From NCBI RefSeq assembly GCF_947242115.1, contig NC_074713.1:6139501-6203500 (forward strand): a DNA stretch of 64,000 nt, read 5' to 3'. Positions 32,670 through 43,390 of this stretch are shown piece after piece; positions within the stretch are counted from its first letter, which is position 1, and the number at the start of each line of letters is the position of its first letter. The notes under the pieces are model-generated. The model saw nothing but the letters and a program-made list of their open reading frames with translations. It was not told the DNA's origin and ran no database searches. The translations under genes and the position numbers were made by a program. Source of the DNA: Biomphalaria glabrata. Its lineage: Eukaryota > Mollusca > Gastropoda > Planorbidae.

Positions 32670-32827
32670 TATATATATATATATGGCTTACAATCAAGCT
32701 CAGTTCAGTCAACAAATAATCTAGTGATAAACAAACATTTTATATATATATATATGATATATTCATCTGTTTGTTTCTTTTCGTGTGTTCCAGTAGCGGT
32801 ATAGAGGCATTTACAGACTCGCGTACA

Positions 32828-34707
32828 CAGGGCCGGTCCTATCAATTGCGGGGCCCTATGCGAAACGGATTGCGCGGGGCCTATTCTGGGTAGGGATAAA
32901 GATAATAAGTGAAAATTAAGATTTTGCATTAATAAATAAATTCGTATTTGCATTTTATACATTCTTAACTAAGTACAAAATCACGATCAAATTAGCTTTA
33001 CTTTACGAGTCTTGTGTGTAGCGAAGTCATACAGTAGATCATAGAAATTCTGTTTCCTACATAGATCACGCTCAATAGCAAGAATTGCCACATTGTTCAA
33101 TCTCTCTTCGTGAATTGTTGACCTTAAGTAATTCTTGATTAGTTTAAGACGCGATAAACTTCTTTCACAAGATGCCACAGTTACAGTTCAAATCTCAGCT
33201 GCAAGGAGTAAATTGCAGTGGTCACAATTCTGTTGAAACATTTTATCCTGTAGCCATCTTCAGCTTTTCGATGTGTGAAGTTTTCCACAGATTTATCATG
33301 CTGCCTTTTCTTTTGACTTTTGGCTGGAAAGATTGCAACAACATCCATGTTTCCAGCCAACTTCTTTTTTGCTGTCACAAGAAGAAACAACAGGAAGAAA
33401 CTTAAAACGTTCATACACAACCACAAGCTCTTTCACATTAACCCTTATCTGAGAGATACCGATAACATCTGCTCGTTGTGACTTATGCCTGGAGTACAAT
33501 CCAATATCACTGCATTCTTGATGTCTCGAAGGATAGAATTCACAACAGCATCAGCTACTACAGTAACGAGTTCGTTTTGAATCTTCTTTCCCAGGTAACA
33601 ATCATGAATTTCTGCATTGGTAACTCGTCGAAGTTGTTCCCCATTACTGGATCAAACTATGCGAGCAATTCTACTAGACCAGGAAATTCCCATTACTTGG
33701 CTCTTTAAGTCTTTCAATGGTCCATCTGAAAGCTAAATTACAATCGCAACTAGTCTTTGTAAAACTTGGCTCCAACGTTTAGTCTCAGACTAAAGCATCT
33801 CCTGGTGAACTTTGTCAATGACTGCTTTTTTTTTTTTTTTTACTTAGTCTTGCTCCAGCTTCACAGCAACTGGTCATGGCGTCTACATGCCTTTGCGATT
33901 TTTCATGCTCTGCTAGCCTTGTGGTACAGCTTTGCCACTGGTCAAATCCTTCGTTTAAAAAGGAACTTTTTTCTTTTTCCAGTAGACGACAATAGAAACA
34001 ATAGATCTTGTCTGTTGACACAGAATATATCAGCCAAGGACGCAAAACACTTTCACCATTACTCAGGTTTGGTTTGCAATGCACTTAAGAGAAATGTCTA
34101 CCATCCTTATTTTTCGGAAAATTCTCCAAAGTAATCTCAGGTGGACCTTTATGTAATAAATAGTCAATACAAGATCTTTCCATTTTTTCTAGACACATGG
34201 CAGGATAATCCAGATTTCTCAATGAATCGACCACATTTAGCTCATTATCTATAACTACATGTTGATCAGTTATTACATTATTGCCTTTATTTCTTACAAC
34301 ATGTTGATCAGTTGTTAGTGTTACATAATTTTCTTCTTCTCTTAAGTCATTCACCACTGCAGTTTTTGCATTCTACATAGAATCTGTTTCAGTTGTCTCA
34401 CTAGAAGTGATTATTTTCGAGTTTTTGATCGTTTTATTGGAACTATCGTTTCATTTAAAATTCGCACTATTATTATATTTTTATTTAAATATGAAAACTG
34501 ACAATGCTTTTTTTTTTTATTAGTGTAAGATTTGTGCTTTCCATATAACAGTTTTGTCTAATTTTCAGGAGATTTTAAAAATAATTTCCACGACTTATTC
34601 GTATATTTGGCTTCATTATGCAATTACAGATATACTTAGCGCGGGGCCTATGAAAGCGCGGGGCCCACTGCGGCCGCATAGGTTGCAGTGGCTTAAGACC
34701 GGCCCTG
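32828..34707 (-). mobile_element. hAT DNA transposon, decayed, with 8-bp TSD
   Basis: 1880-bp element with inverted ends CAGGGCCGGTCCTAT (left) and CAGGGCCGGTCTTAA (right, complemented), and a perfect 8-bp duplication CGCGTACA at 32820-32827 and 34708-34715. It contains pieces of a hAT transposase on the minus strand (separate entry). Shorter than typical autonomous copies of this type, so internally deleted. Ends of the same kind occur at 20270 and 29505. Confidence 0.9.
32987..34357 (-). pseudogene. hAT transposase remnant (ZMYM1-like)
   Basis: Minus strand. The N-terminal part (about 34140-33815) has GPPEITLENFPKNKDGRHFS, then RPWLIYSVSTDKIYCFYCRL and GFDQWQSCTTRLAEHEKSQR, the TTF-type zinc-finger region of ZMYM1-like hAT transposases. 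The C-terminal part (33178-32987) has ASCERSLSRLKLIKNYLRST and ERLNNVAILAIERDL, the hAT dimerisation domain. The catalytic RNase H-like middle (33180-33815) is mostly lost or out of frame, so it cannot be active. DNA-transposon protein, not a host gene. Confidence 0.85.
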
Positions 34708-34715
34708 CGCGTACA

Positions 34716-36060
34716 TCATGTACTTTGAGCTTTGGGTAGACAATACTACTCCTGGAAGTGGTAACACCCTGAATCATCCCAAAATGCAAAGAAATATTCT
34801 TCTATACTGATTCGATTTTCTATCAGTCTTAGTTTCATTAAAGCTTTTAGGAACTTATTGTCTATCAAAGTATTCAACAATTTTTCTAAATTTTAGCGAC
34901 CCTCAGAATGTCGAATTCTCTATGACTTCAGAAACCACCTTTAATCTCCGTATCCAACGATAAATTGAGTACTTGGCAAGGGGGCATAATTCAATTAAAC
35001 CTTGTAACACTCGCTGCTCTTCTGAATTCAAAGATTAAAAAGAAGTCATGTTTATAACAGCAAACTGTGTAATTACAATGAAGACTAGATCAGTGAGACA
35101 AGAAGTCGTCTTCTTCCAATACGAGGTAATTTATAGAGGGCCGGCTTTGGGCTTTACAAGCAAGAACTTTGCGATTTCATCCATATGGGAACACACACAC
35201 GTAAAATATATCATCACAGAACTGGAAGGATGTCGGATTACCAAAAAAACGTCGGATTATCAAAGGTTCGCTGTACTTCAAACAGTATAAGTGTAGGTGA
35301 CAAGAAAATTATATTTATGATGTTATAAGATATGCTCTGAGACTTTCATGGGCAGAGAATCAAGAATAGAAGAAAAAGAAAATATATTTATTTAAAAAAA
35401 TATAAACAACAATATACAGCTTTCACACGCGGTACTAAATGACAATTTAAGCCTACCGACATCCTATACAAATATACGTCATACATTGTAGGCTTACGTC
35501 ATCTCACTCTGTATGATACAATTTAGTTATTTCTCCCACGCCCATGCACAGATCAAGTTGAAACTTTACACAATTTTTTTTTGTAACTTACAAAATATGA
35601 GCCAATAAAGAAAAGTGAGCCAGTGCGTTAATCAATTAGTAGTAATTGATTAATTGTGTTTTATATAGAAAAGGGAGTATATTCCTATAGTATTGAGATA
35701 TATGGCAGTGATTTTACGGTTCTTTCCTATAGAAAAGCCTTTTTAGAAAAAAAAAGATATTTAAAATATTTTGTTGCTTGTTTTTTTTTTAAATTGCGTT
35801 CTGTGCATTGCTCCGTTCTGGACAGAGCCCCCCCCCCTTCTTCTTTTCTCCATTAACCCTTAAAACGCGTGTGGTAGTTTAGCCTGTAAACATCATACTT
35901 GTAATTTCATTTTGTATGCACTACTTGTAAAACTGCTCAGCAATTTAAAGGTTAAAACAGCCCGCATTTCGACGCTTGCCGAACAAAGTTGTGGCCCGCA
36001 AAGACTAGGCCGAGCTACTTTAGCAGCTTCATTCATTTGTATTTGTTCAATGTGCTCCTT
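34716..36060. other. Non-coding, AT-rich
   Basis: No RNA gene, array or convincing coding frame. Short frames at 35048-35290 and 35656-35856 lack family resemblance. Confidence 0.4.
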
Positions 36061-36062
36061 TC

Positions 36063-36557
36063 CAGGGGCGGACTGGGTGTTAAAATAGGCCTAGGCATCT
36101 CTATACAATCCGGCCCTTTAATTGTATATCATATGATGGACATCCAATTCTAGGTCAACCTGTCCTCAAAATCATTCTGTTAAGTTTGATAATGTATCGA
36201 TAACTGAACGCATGCATACAATGAACTTTTTATCTTTTTAAGAAATATAGTAGGCCTTATGTTGCTTTTTAATCGCTAAAAATGTGGGCCCTAAAAAGGA
36301 TGAGGCCTACTAGCAGCACTGTCTATCGATGCAGACTATTATATTATTTCGGAAAATGTGTTACATTAAATTAACATTACACTGTAGAGTAATTTTTTGA
36401 ACACAACGCTCAGAGTGCCCCCTTTACAAGAGAATATTATAAAACCTTAAATAATTTAAAACGTTCTATAGTGGTATTCTAGGTGACCCTACCGGCCCAT
36501 TTGGGTACCGGCCCACCGGGCATTTGCCAGAATGCCCATATAGCCAGTCCGCCCCTG
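36063..36557. mobile_element. MITE with CAGGGGCGGACTGG ends
   Basis: 495 bases with inverted 14-bp ends CAGGGGCGGACTGG and CCAGTCCGCCCCTG. The flanks share TCCTTTC (left ...CTCCTTTC, right AGTCCTTTC...), suggesting an imperfect ~8-bp target duplication as in hAT elements. The right inner part contains GGCCCACCGGGCATTTGCC. No coding capacity. Confidence 0.75.
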
Positions 36558-36769
36558 AGTCCTTTCTCTGCTTCATTCCCCCTTTCTCAGTCGTTCGTGT
36601 TTGTCTGTATGTTTAGCAGGGTCGTCATCACCAACTCACAGTTTGATTGGGGGGCTAGCCGCCTTAACAATAAACGTGATGAAAGCATGGGTACCCGGAC
36701 TCCGACTGAAAGCACGGGTTAACGTTTTGAAGCTAATATAGAGTTTAGGATATTTTGATGGAATTTTTT

Positions 36770-36940
36770 TTTTTTTAATCGGCTTCTACAACAAAGGGTC
36801 TCAAGTGGGCCCTTATTGGTCATAAGTCACGGGCCCTGGAGCAATTTATTAACCCTTACGGCAAAGTCAGTGGGCGCCTAATGGTCTAAGCCCTGGGTTC
36901 ACTTAACCCCTTCGCGCCATAGATTTCACGACACTATTGT
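36770..36940 (+). mobile_element. Decayed right arm of a GGCGTAGC-type element
   Basis: The phrase 'GTGGGCCCTTATTGGTCAT...TTCACTTAACCCCTTCGCGCCAT' parallels the right arm of the element at 39970-40778 ('GTGGGGCCCCTATTCGTCAT...TTCATTGAGCCCGTTCGCACCAT'). End lost. Confidence 0.35.
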
Positions 36941-37071
36941 TGAAACTGGAGATATACTTAAAATCGACTTCTTCAGCATTGATTATAAGGTGAAAAAAAC
37001 GTGAGATTTATTTTTGTTCTTGTCATAGTTTTTACACTATCGTCAAACTCAAAAATATATATTATTGTATA

Positions 37072-37260
37072 AGATAAGATAAGATAAGATAATTTTTAAT
37101 GATCCAATCAAATGGAAATTCAGTTTGACTACAATTGATAACTTCAGCGTAACTACTGTAACAATAACATTATAGATGCAAATACGAACGACATTCACAC
37201 ACGTAACACATACACACATACACAAGTAATGAATACCAAATGTATACTTCTTTAAAAATT
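37072..37260 (-). mobile_element. LINE 3' end with TTATC tail
   Basis: On the minus strand a GTGTATGTGTGTATGTGT-rich 3' UTR leads to TGAATTTCCATTTGATTGGA followed by TCATTAAAAATTATC and four TTATC units (plus strand GATAA repeats at 37076-37096). It matches the element end at 8909-9033. Confidence 0.5.
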
Positions 37261-37573
37261 AAAAATAAATCAATAGACAAATCACAATAAATACGAAATG
37301 AAATTAACAAGAGAAGCAATTGAGGAAACATTTGTAATGTCATTTTAAAAGGTTGTCTTCCTTAGAATAAAAAAACCCCACTAAGTTTTTGACAAGACTC
37401 TATTAAACTGATCAAAGCTATAAACAGATATATAATAAATTATTATTATTATGAGAGAATAATTGAGTGGTGAGGACCATTAATTTTTATATTGTAGAGA
37501 GACCACAGAGCAGCATTTCCAAGGCTGTAGGGCTCTAGTACTTTAAGTGTAGTTATAAATTCATGTTTGAACC

Positions 37574-37630
37574 AGTGGCGTCACTAGAGTCGGTGTCACC
37601 CGGTGCGGTTTGCTCAGGGAAACGTCATTA
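37574..37630 (+). mobile_element. Solo element end (CAGTGGCGTCACTAGAG)
   Basis: CAGTGGCGTCACTAGAGTCG and GTGTCACCCGGTGCGG, the same end as at 22654. Followed at 37680-37750 by an A-rich (CAA)n tract that precedes the GPCR stop codon region. Confidence 0.4.
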
Positions 37631-37818
37631 GATCCACGAGGTAGGATATTTAACTAGCTCCCGCAACATTATCAACAAAACTTAAGAACAAAAAAACAAC
37701 AACAAAAACAACAACAACAAAAAAAAAACAAAAAAAAAACAAACAAACAAACATGAAGATAAAGGAATCACTTTTGATAGAACTTTGCCTCTTCGTTTTA
37801 GACGCCATCTTTATCAGA

Positions 37819-39471
37819 TCATCTCCGTGGTTTAGACAACCTCAACATGGCTAAAATTGCTTGCCGCACAGATCTCGTAAAGCAATAAAAAAAGGGATTC
37901 ATGGCCGAGTTCAGGTAGCCCATCCACGAGAACAGCAGATGCGGCCAAGTAGCCATCTTGTAGCCACTGTAGGCATGCGCAAAGTTGTAAACGCTGAACG
38001 GAAGCCAGCAGACGGTAAAACATACAACCACGCATCCAATCGTAGTGAAAGCTTTGCTTGTTTTAATATGCTGGTTGCTTCTCAGTCCTGACGAATAAGC
38101 TTCCGGCTTGTCACGTGACTTTCGTTTCGCGCTCTCAGCGGAAATGACGTATTTAAGGCGACTTCTGCCATTTACTGCATCACTGCTGCCCGGGCAGATG
38201 TAATTAGGCGAAGACACTGTAAAAATCGCTATATCCGACTTGGTGAATGATAACCCCTCGTCATCACTGGCATCTACACAGCTCGGGGCATGTTTCGCAT
38301 TTTTAAAGCCTTTCCTCATTTCGCAAATTAAGTTTTGATTTTTAGATTTGCTGTTTCCAGTTCTCAATGCTTTGAAGTTGTGAGCAATGGAATCGAAAAT
38401 AATTGTATCAGTATCCATCTCCCCAGACTCCTGCTCATCTGAAAGAACAATCTCTTGTTTACTTTGTTCCACTGTTTTTTTTGTTCCCAAACCATACGAC
38501 AAAGATGTTGAAGTTCCATCGTTTGCTTTAAGCGGTTCATCGGTGTTCCCAATATTTACAGATTTGAGAATTCGTTCTAGGGTAGCGCCTTTAGCGTCAT
38601 TACATTTATCACCGTCTGTATTTTCTTTGCTTGGTAACCTTCTTTGTAGTTCTATACCATCCCCTGAATGTGCTCTCTGTGTCATGTGACCTAATCTCTG
38701 GATAAACCCCACACGCGATTTTGGCTTGGCTTTGGAGCTTGTACTCACTGTTCCACGAGAGATGGGCTTTTTGTCTAGTCGACAAATTTCTACCGTCACG
38801 AGAAAATACAGCACGAAAATAACGAGAAACGGCATGAAGAAGTCTAATATGGACACAACAATCAGGTAAGACCATTGGTAAATTGGTGTGCAGATACCGA
38901 CCAGTTCTGCGCAGCTGAGCAGCCAGTCGATGTCGCTATGATGCCAACCCCCTGACATCAGAATTGTGCTAATTGTAGTTGGGAATAGCCAGGACAGGGC
39001 AACGAGAGTCAGTGTTGCTTTTTTAGACATCAGGCGGTACAAAAGAGGTTTGCAGATGGCAATGTATCTGTCCAGAGCCATTAAAGCCACGTGATAGATG
39101 GACACCGTGCATAGCACCTTGTCCAGCCAAATATAGAAGAAGCAGAGCTCCTTGCCCAGCACCCAGCTTCCGTTCTTGCCGATGACGTAAATCCCGATAG
39201 GAATGTTGATGAATCCAATAATGGCATCGGTGACGGACATGGAGACAATGAGAATGTGACATGGCGGGCTGTTACTTCTGCCGGAAGTGTGGAGGCCAGT
39301 TCTCGGCGACTGGGCACTAAGACGACAGAGCGCCAGAATAACTGTGAGATTACTGATACACGTGCAGGCGGCCAGAACACTACAGGTCACGGCCAGTGCA
39401 ATGGTCACAATTCGACTACTGGTGATGTCCACTTGTCTAACCCCTTCTGGACAATAGGTAGAATTGTTCAT
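37819..39471 (-). CDS. Aminergic-type class A GPCR
   Basis: Complete 550-residue seven-helix receptor in one coding exon; G-protein-coupled at the plasma membrane, probably for a small cationic ligand such as a biogenic amine. N-terminal sequons at N2/N3. Key residues: N41 (1.50), D82 (2.50), C110 (3.25), D117 (3.32, amine-binding), DRY 134-136, W161 (4.50), ECL2 C187 and C194, P214 (5.50), CWLP 488-491, W516 (7.40), Y519 (7.43), NPFFY 525-529. Helix 8 is followed by a short tail. The third intracellular loop is about 240 residues (231-470), polar and Ser/Thr-rich. Odd points: D210 at 5.46, where catecholamine and serotonin receptors usually have Ser/Thr/Ala, and about 13 extra residues in loop 1 (N41 to D82 spans 41 instead of ~28). 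Start: in-frame TAA two codons upstream; G at -3. Exact ligand class is not determinable; octopamine, serotonin or histamine-like orphan are alternatives. Confidence 0.93.
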   Translation of the reverse strand: MNNSTYCPEGVRQVDITSSRIVTIALAVTCSVLAACTCISNLTVILALCRLSAQSPRTGLHTSGRSNSPPCHILIVSMSVTDAIIGFINIPIGIYVIGKNGSWVLGKELCFFYIWLDKVLCTVSIYHVALMALDRYIAICKPLLYRLMSKKATLTLVALSWLFPTTISTILMSGGWHHSDIDWLLSCAELVGICTPIYQWSYLIVVSILDFFMPFLVIFVLYFLVTVEICRLDKKPISRGTVSTSSKAKPKSRVGFIQRLGHMTQRAHSGDGIELQRRLPSKENTDGDKCNDAKGATLERILKSVNIGNTDEPLKANDGTSTSLSYGLGTKKTVEQSKQEIVLSDEQESGEMDTDTIIFDSIAHNFKALRTGNSKSKNQNLICEMRKGFKNAKHAPSCVDASDDEGLSFTKSDIAIFTVSSPNYICPGSSDAVNGRSRLKYVISAESAKRKSRDKPEAYSSGLRSNQHIKTSKAFTTIGCVVVCFTVCWLPFSVYNFAHAYSGYKMATWPHLLFSWMGYLNSAMNPFFYCFTRSVRQAILAMLRLSKPRR

Positions 39472-39515
39472 TTCTTATGACGTAAATGAACACATCTGGA
39501 ACAAAAAAATAGTTC
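39472..39515 (-). promoter_or_regulatory. Putative 3' splice site and mini-uORF before GPCR
   Basis: On the minus strand, CTATTTTTTTGTTCCAG (about 39513-39496) is a good polypyrimidine tract plus AG acceptor. An exon starting at 39495 would open with ATG TGT TCA TTT ACG TCA TAA, a six-codon upstream frame ending one codon before the receptor's ATG. This suggests a separate 5' UTR exon further up (beyond 39515), not identified here. Confidence 0.4.
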
Positions 39516-39965
39516 GTGTGTTATGAACATGTTCAGGCTTTCACTGTTTGTAACATCATCAATTGTTAGAATTGTTTATAATGTTGAAAGTCTAAGCTGC
39601 TGACAATTGATTTAATTTTGTTCAGCTTGTAATCGAATCTCCCAATTCGTTTTTCTTACAACGTTTTAGGAGAAATCGTATCGAAGGATCATCCATTGTT
39701 AATGGAGTCGACTCTTTTTTTGTTGTTGCAACACTTGCAAGTATCGATACCTTATAAAATTGTAAAGAATGGATAAACTATAACCCTTTCTTTAGGTGTT
39801 GGGGCGTTGTGTACAAAGATTGAATTTGATCCATCGACCTAGATTCAGGAAATGAAAAAAAAAATATAACATAAAATGTGTATATTATATACATCTTCAT
39901 TTCTGCAAATACAGACTCTATAAAATGTAAGAAAGCTCTGAAATATAATAAATGCAAAGATCACT
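39516..39965. other. Non-coding upstream of GPCR
   Basis: AT-rich. No TATA box, CpG block or first exon can be picked out with confidence. Confidence 0.35.
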
Positions 39966-39969
39966 TCAC

Positions 39970-40778
39970 CCATGGGCGTAGCTGGGGGGATCTTGGAGCC
40001 ACACTTTAATCATGGAGGACCTCAGAGCAGTGGACATTAGGTGTGAAGAGGCTTGACACATTGCCATAGACAGATTTTTGTGGAAACAGATAGCCGCCCA
40101 ATGCGCCGAACGATGTGGGAGGATCTAAGTCCTAAGTAAGTAGGAATAGCAGATTAGGTTTTGGAACTAAAATTTTGGTTATAGTAGGATAATGCACTGT
40201 AGACACCTTAGAATATGCATTTTTTTGTGTTTTAATTACCGGAAATAGTGCCTGGCTCCGACCCGAACCCCGCTGGGGGAGCTCACAGAGGCGTGTCTAC
40301 CGTTTTTCCACTAACTCCTCAAGGGTACATAAACGTCTTCCGAAAGAATGAAGGGTCAGAATGTAAGTAAGACTAATTATTTACACACACACACACACAC
40401 AAAATCTAGCCATCAAGTATGCATCAGTACATTTAAAAACAAAACAAAACATTCTTTTATCGGTACTACTTTCTAGAAGTCATTACATTCAATGCACTTC
40501 TGAGGCGCTTATTTAGACTTAGTCCTCCCGCGCCATTCCACTCAGAAGTCGATCTCAATAGTAATCATTACATTACCATTCATTAGTTATATCGCTTTTT
40601 TGTTATATTTCTGTTAGAACTATAATAACAATAAGTAAATCATATAAGGATTTCATACACTTAAATTCTTACAGTCATTAGCTTTTGTTTTCCATTTTTT
40701 AGTGTACCTTTGTGGGGCCCCTATTCGTCATGGCTAGTGTTCATTGAGCCCGTTCGCACCATGGATGCTACGCCACTG
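39970..40778. mobile_element. Non-autonomous element with GGCGTAGC ends
   Basis: About 800 bases. The left end has CATGGGCGTAGCTGGGG; the right end, complemented, has CAGTGGCGTAGCATCCATGG. At about 40258-40300 it carries CCGACCCGAACCCCGCTGGG then GGAGCTCACAG, closely like the internal module of the hAT element at 7362-8502. No coding frame. Target duplication not resolved. Confidence 0.5.
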
Positions 40779-42128
40779 AATATAGGCCCGTCCCAGCCCT
40801 CCTTACTTCTGAGCTGGGCTCCAAAAAGTGTATTGTAAACGTCAGGGAAATGCATTTCAGAAGAACTCAACACTGGGGCTCCTCTCAGAGGCTTCACAAA
40901 ACATAGAGAGATTATATGTGAACTGATAGAATAAGATGAAAAAGAAAGGTATGTCTCGCGTTATGGTTCCACACATACACACTAGCAAAAATAGACGAAT
41001 GACAACAAGATTAAGCTGAATATTCACAGATTGTGACAGATGGTGACCTGATTTTACTCGTGGTTGCCTAAAGGTTTCTAGGCAGAACAAGGGGAGATTA
41101 TAGAAATGTTGATAACAGAAAATGGAAACGTACAATGTTATTTACAGAGTCAAGAAGTTTGATTTAAATGTGTACTTGTACAGAAAGACAAGTTTTGACA
41201 TGCGATAACACCACATACTATAGATGTGATTAATACTAGACTGACATTTTGTGTAAAAGCGAATCGCAATCACCGAGTATGGCTGGATGTGATTTAAAAA
41301 AAAAAAAAAAAAAACAACAACAACAAAAACTATTTAATGCATTCACTTGATTTACTTGATTCAGCCATTTAGAGTCAAAGTGAAGCATAGGGCCACATCA
41401 GTACTTCGCCCTCGTACACTGTTCACTGTCTCTCGGGTCCATGTCCACCTTGTTTTCTTTTCTTTATGTTGCTCTCCTCCATGTTTACTTTGGTCTCACA
41501 GACTTTTTCTTCCCATGTGTGTGTTCCAGTTCAGAGCCGACATTGCAACATTTTCCCTTATCCTCCAACATGGTCTGCCCAATCCGGTTCCATTTGCATC
41601 ATATGATTTCCTGCTCTATTGGTGTTTGCTGGGCTGTTTCCATTAGATAGTAGCTTGACAATAGTTTGGGCCATTTAACACCCATTATATGTCGTAAGCA
41701 TTTGTTGGTGAATGCCTAAAGCTTGTCTGCATAGCTACTTGATACTCTCCATATATTTGCGCGAGGCCCCCCACAAACCACGTGGCGGTGGGTGGCTTCT
41801 CACTTCGCCTACGCTTTGCGCCGCCTCTGCACTAGCGAAATATTTATACAAGGCGCAGGTTTCTAGGATTTAATTCAAAATGTGTATGTGTGATATGCTC
41901 ACGAAATGTCAGGATGGACGCTAGGTTAATTAAAAAGAAATCTTTAACTGCCTTGTTCGTAAGCCGTCTCCATCTTTGTTTCTCTCTTCTATGTAAATGT
42001 AAGCAAGATGGCGCCTAAGCTGGTCTTTAAACGTTTTGGAGAGTCACCTATGTTACGCTTATCAACTATCAGCTTGCCAAAGTAATTGCCCGTGCGCAAG
42101 GTCGTTCCTAATGCAGGATATATGCTCT
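40779..42128. other. Non-coding; one transposon-like phrase
   Basis: No convincing gene. 41347-41650 has two overlapping plus-strand frames of 69-99 codons, rich in Phe/Leu/Ser, without domain. Around 41762-41850 GAGGCCCCCCACAAACCACG and nearby sequence look element-derived. An AAGATGGCGCC phrase lies near 42006. Confidence 0.35.
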
Positions 42129-42136
42129 GCCTAGCG

Positions 42137-42337
42137 CAGCGGTTCTCAACCTTTTATGCTTGGCGACCCCTTTTTACAATCCCCCACTCTCCCTCGACCC
42201 CCCCCCCCCCCGCAAATACACACAGCAATAGAAGAATAGACAAAAACAATCAATTTTTTTCGATGGTCTTTAGCGACCCCTGGCAAATCGTCAATCGACC
42301 CCCAAGGGGTTCGCGATCCACAGGTTGAGAGCCCCTG
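42137..42337. mobile_element. hAT MITE, copy 2, with perfect 8-bp TSD
   Basis: 201-bp element from CAGCGGTTCTCAACC to GGTTGAGAGCCCCTG with perfect duplication GCCTAGCG at 42129-42136 and 42338-42345. Same family as 19829-20016; the length difference is mainly an expanded C run. Confidence 0.93.
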
Positions 42338-42429
42338 GCCTAGCGTAAGTGTAGAAATATAAGCATCTTTTTACGCCACTGATTAGGAAGGAATGCATTT
42401 TTGCCTTACTTCTTTAGATATCTTCTATA

Positions 42430-42912
42430 AGTCTATTTAAAATGAATTTGAACTTAGATGAAATAATCGTTGGCAAGTGTACAGAAATCATTTTCTCATC
42501 AACCAAAAATGTTTCAAGACATATGGAGAGGTACAAATACTGCAAGGTTGGCAACAACATCACACTGACTGTCCAAAAGCCTAGCCTTGCTCTGGACTTC
42601 ACACACCGTGCTGTTTCTGACTTCGCCCTCGAGCTGGTCACATTGCGAGGTAACGTAAAGTGAAGGGATTCTGACACACTCGCTCTTACATAGTGTCTCT
42701 ACTGGCCTTCTCGAACCTTCTTGACAACTCCGGTTGATCTTTTTCGCCGCGTGCGTAATATTTACGACATTGGTCCTTGCCGAACTGGCGTGTACTGTCA
42801 CTGGTCACGGTTGACCGCTCGTCCTGCGCTGGACTGTGGCGATTTGGGTAGGCTAAAAACAAACAGCACTACCCCCATCTGTGTCACCACCAGGTTTATA
42901 ACAAAATTATAA
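42430..42912. other. GC-richer segment, unclassified
   Basis: A block of clearly different composition with frames of 63-95 codons on both strands (for example a minus-strand one from 42801 to 42514), none with a recognisable domain. The sharp composition change suggests a transposable-element or old exon fragment. Undecided. Confidence 0.3.
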
Positions 42913-43390
42913 TGTTTGTTTTAAAATTCATTCCCCCCCCCCCTAACAAATTGAACGAAATAGTGAAGAATAGTGGTGCATTTAATATTTTAGTGAAGGA
43001 TACATCTGTTTAAACTAAATTTCTTTGATGCCTTATAATGAGAGGATATACAATGAAAAATTTTTTTTTATTAAAATAGTACAAGCTTAAACATTTTATT
43101 ATTGTGTTTTAAATACATAAATTATATATAATTTGTTTGTTACAATTTTTATAATATGTAATGCTAAAAATAGAATTTATATATGTTCTGATAATTTTTC
43201 TACTTACTTTAAATACATTTTTTTTTTGACGAAAAATGCAAAAATTTGCTATTAAATTGTCCATAGAGTTCTCTATATCATTGTACTACGAAAATAATCT
43301 ACCGAAAGGTCATCGTCAAAGGCTGATAACTGATGGAAAAAGGATGTCATCTATTTATAAATTAGATAAAAATTACCAGTGTTTCAATTT

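Noticed and set aside
33766-34134. 122-codon plus-strand frame
   Set aside because: Antisense to the hAT transposase remnant, whose minus-strand residues match a known family.
38364-38875. Small frames inside the GPCR
   Set aside because: Shadows of the receptor reading frame.
42430-42912. LTR or host exon
   Set aside because: Composition is distinctive, but I found neither paired terminal repeats nor a domain; left unclassified.
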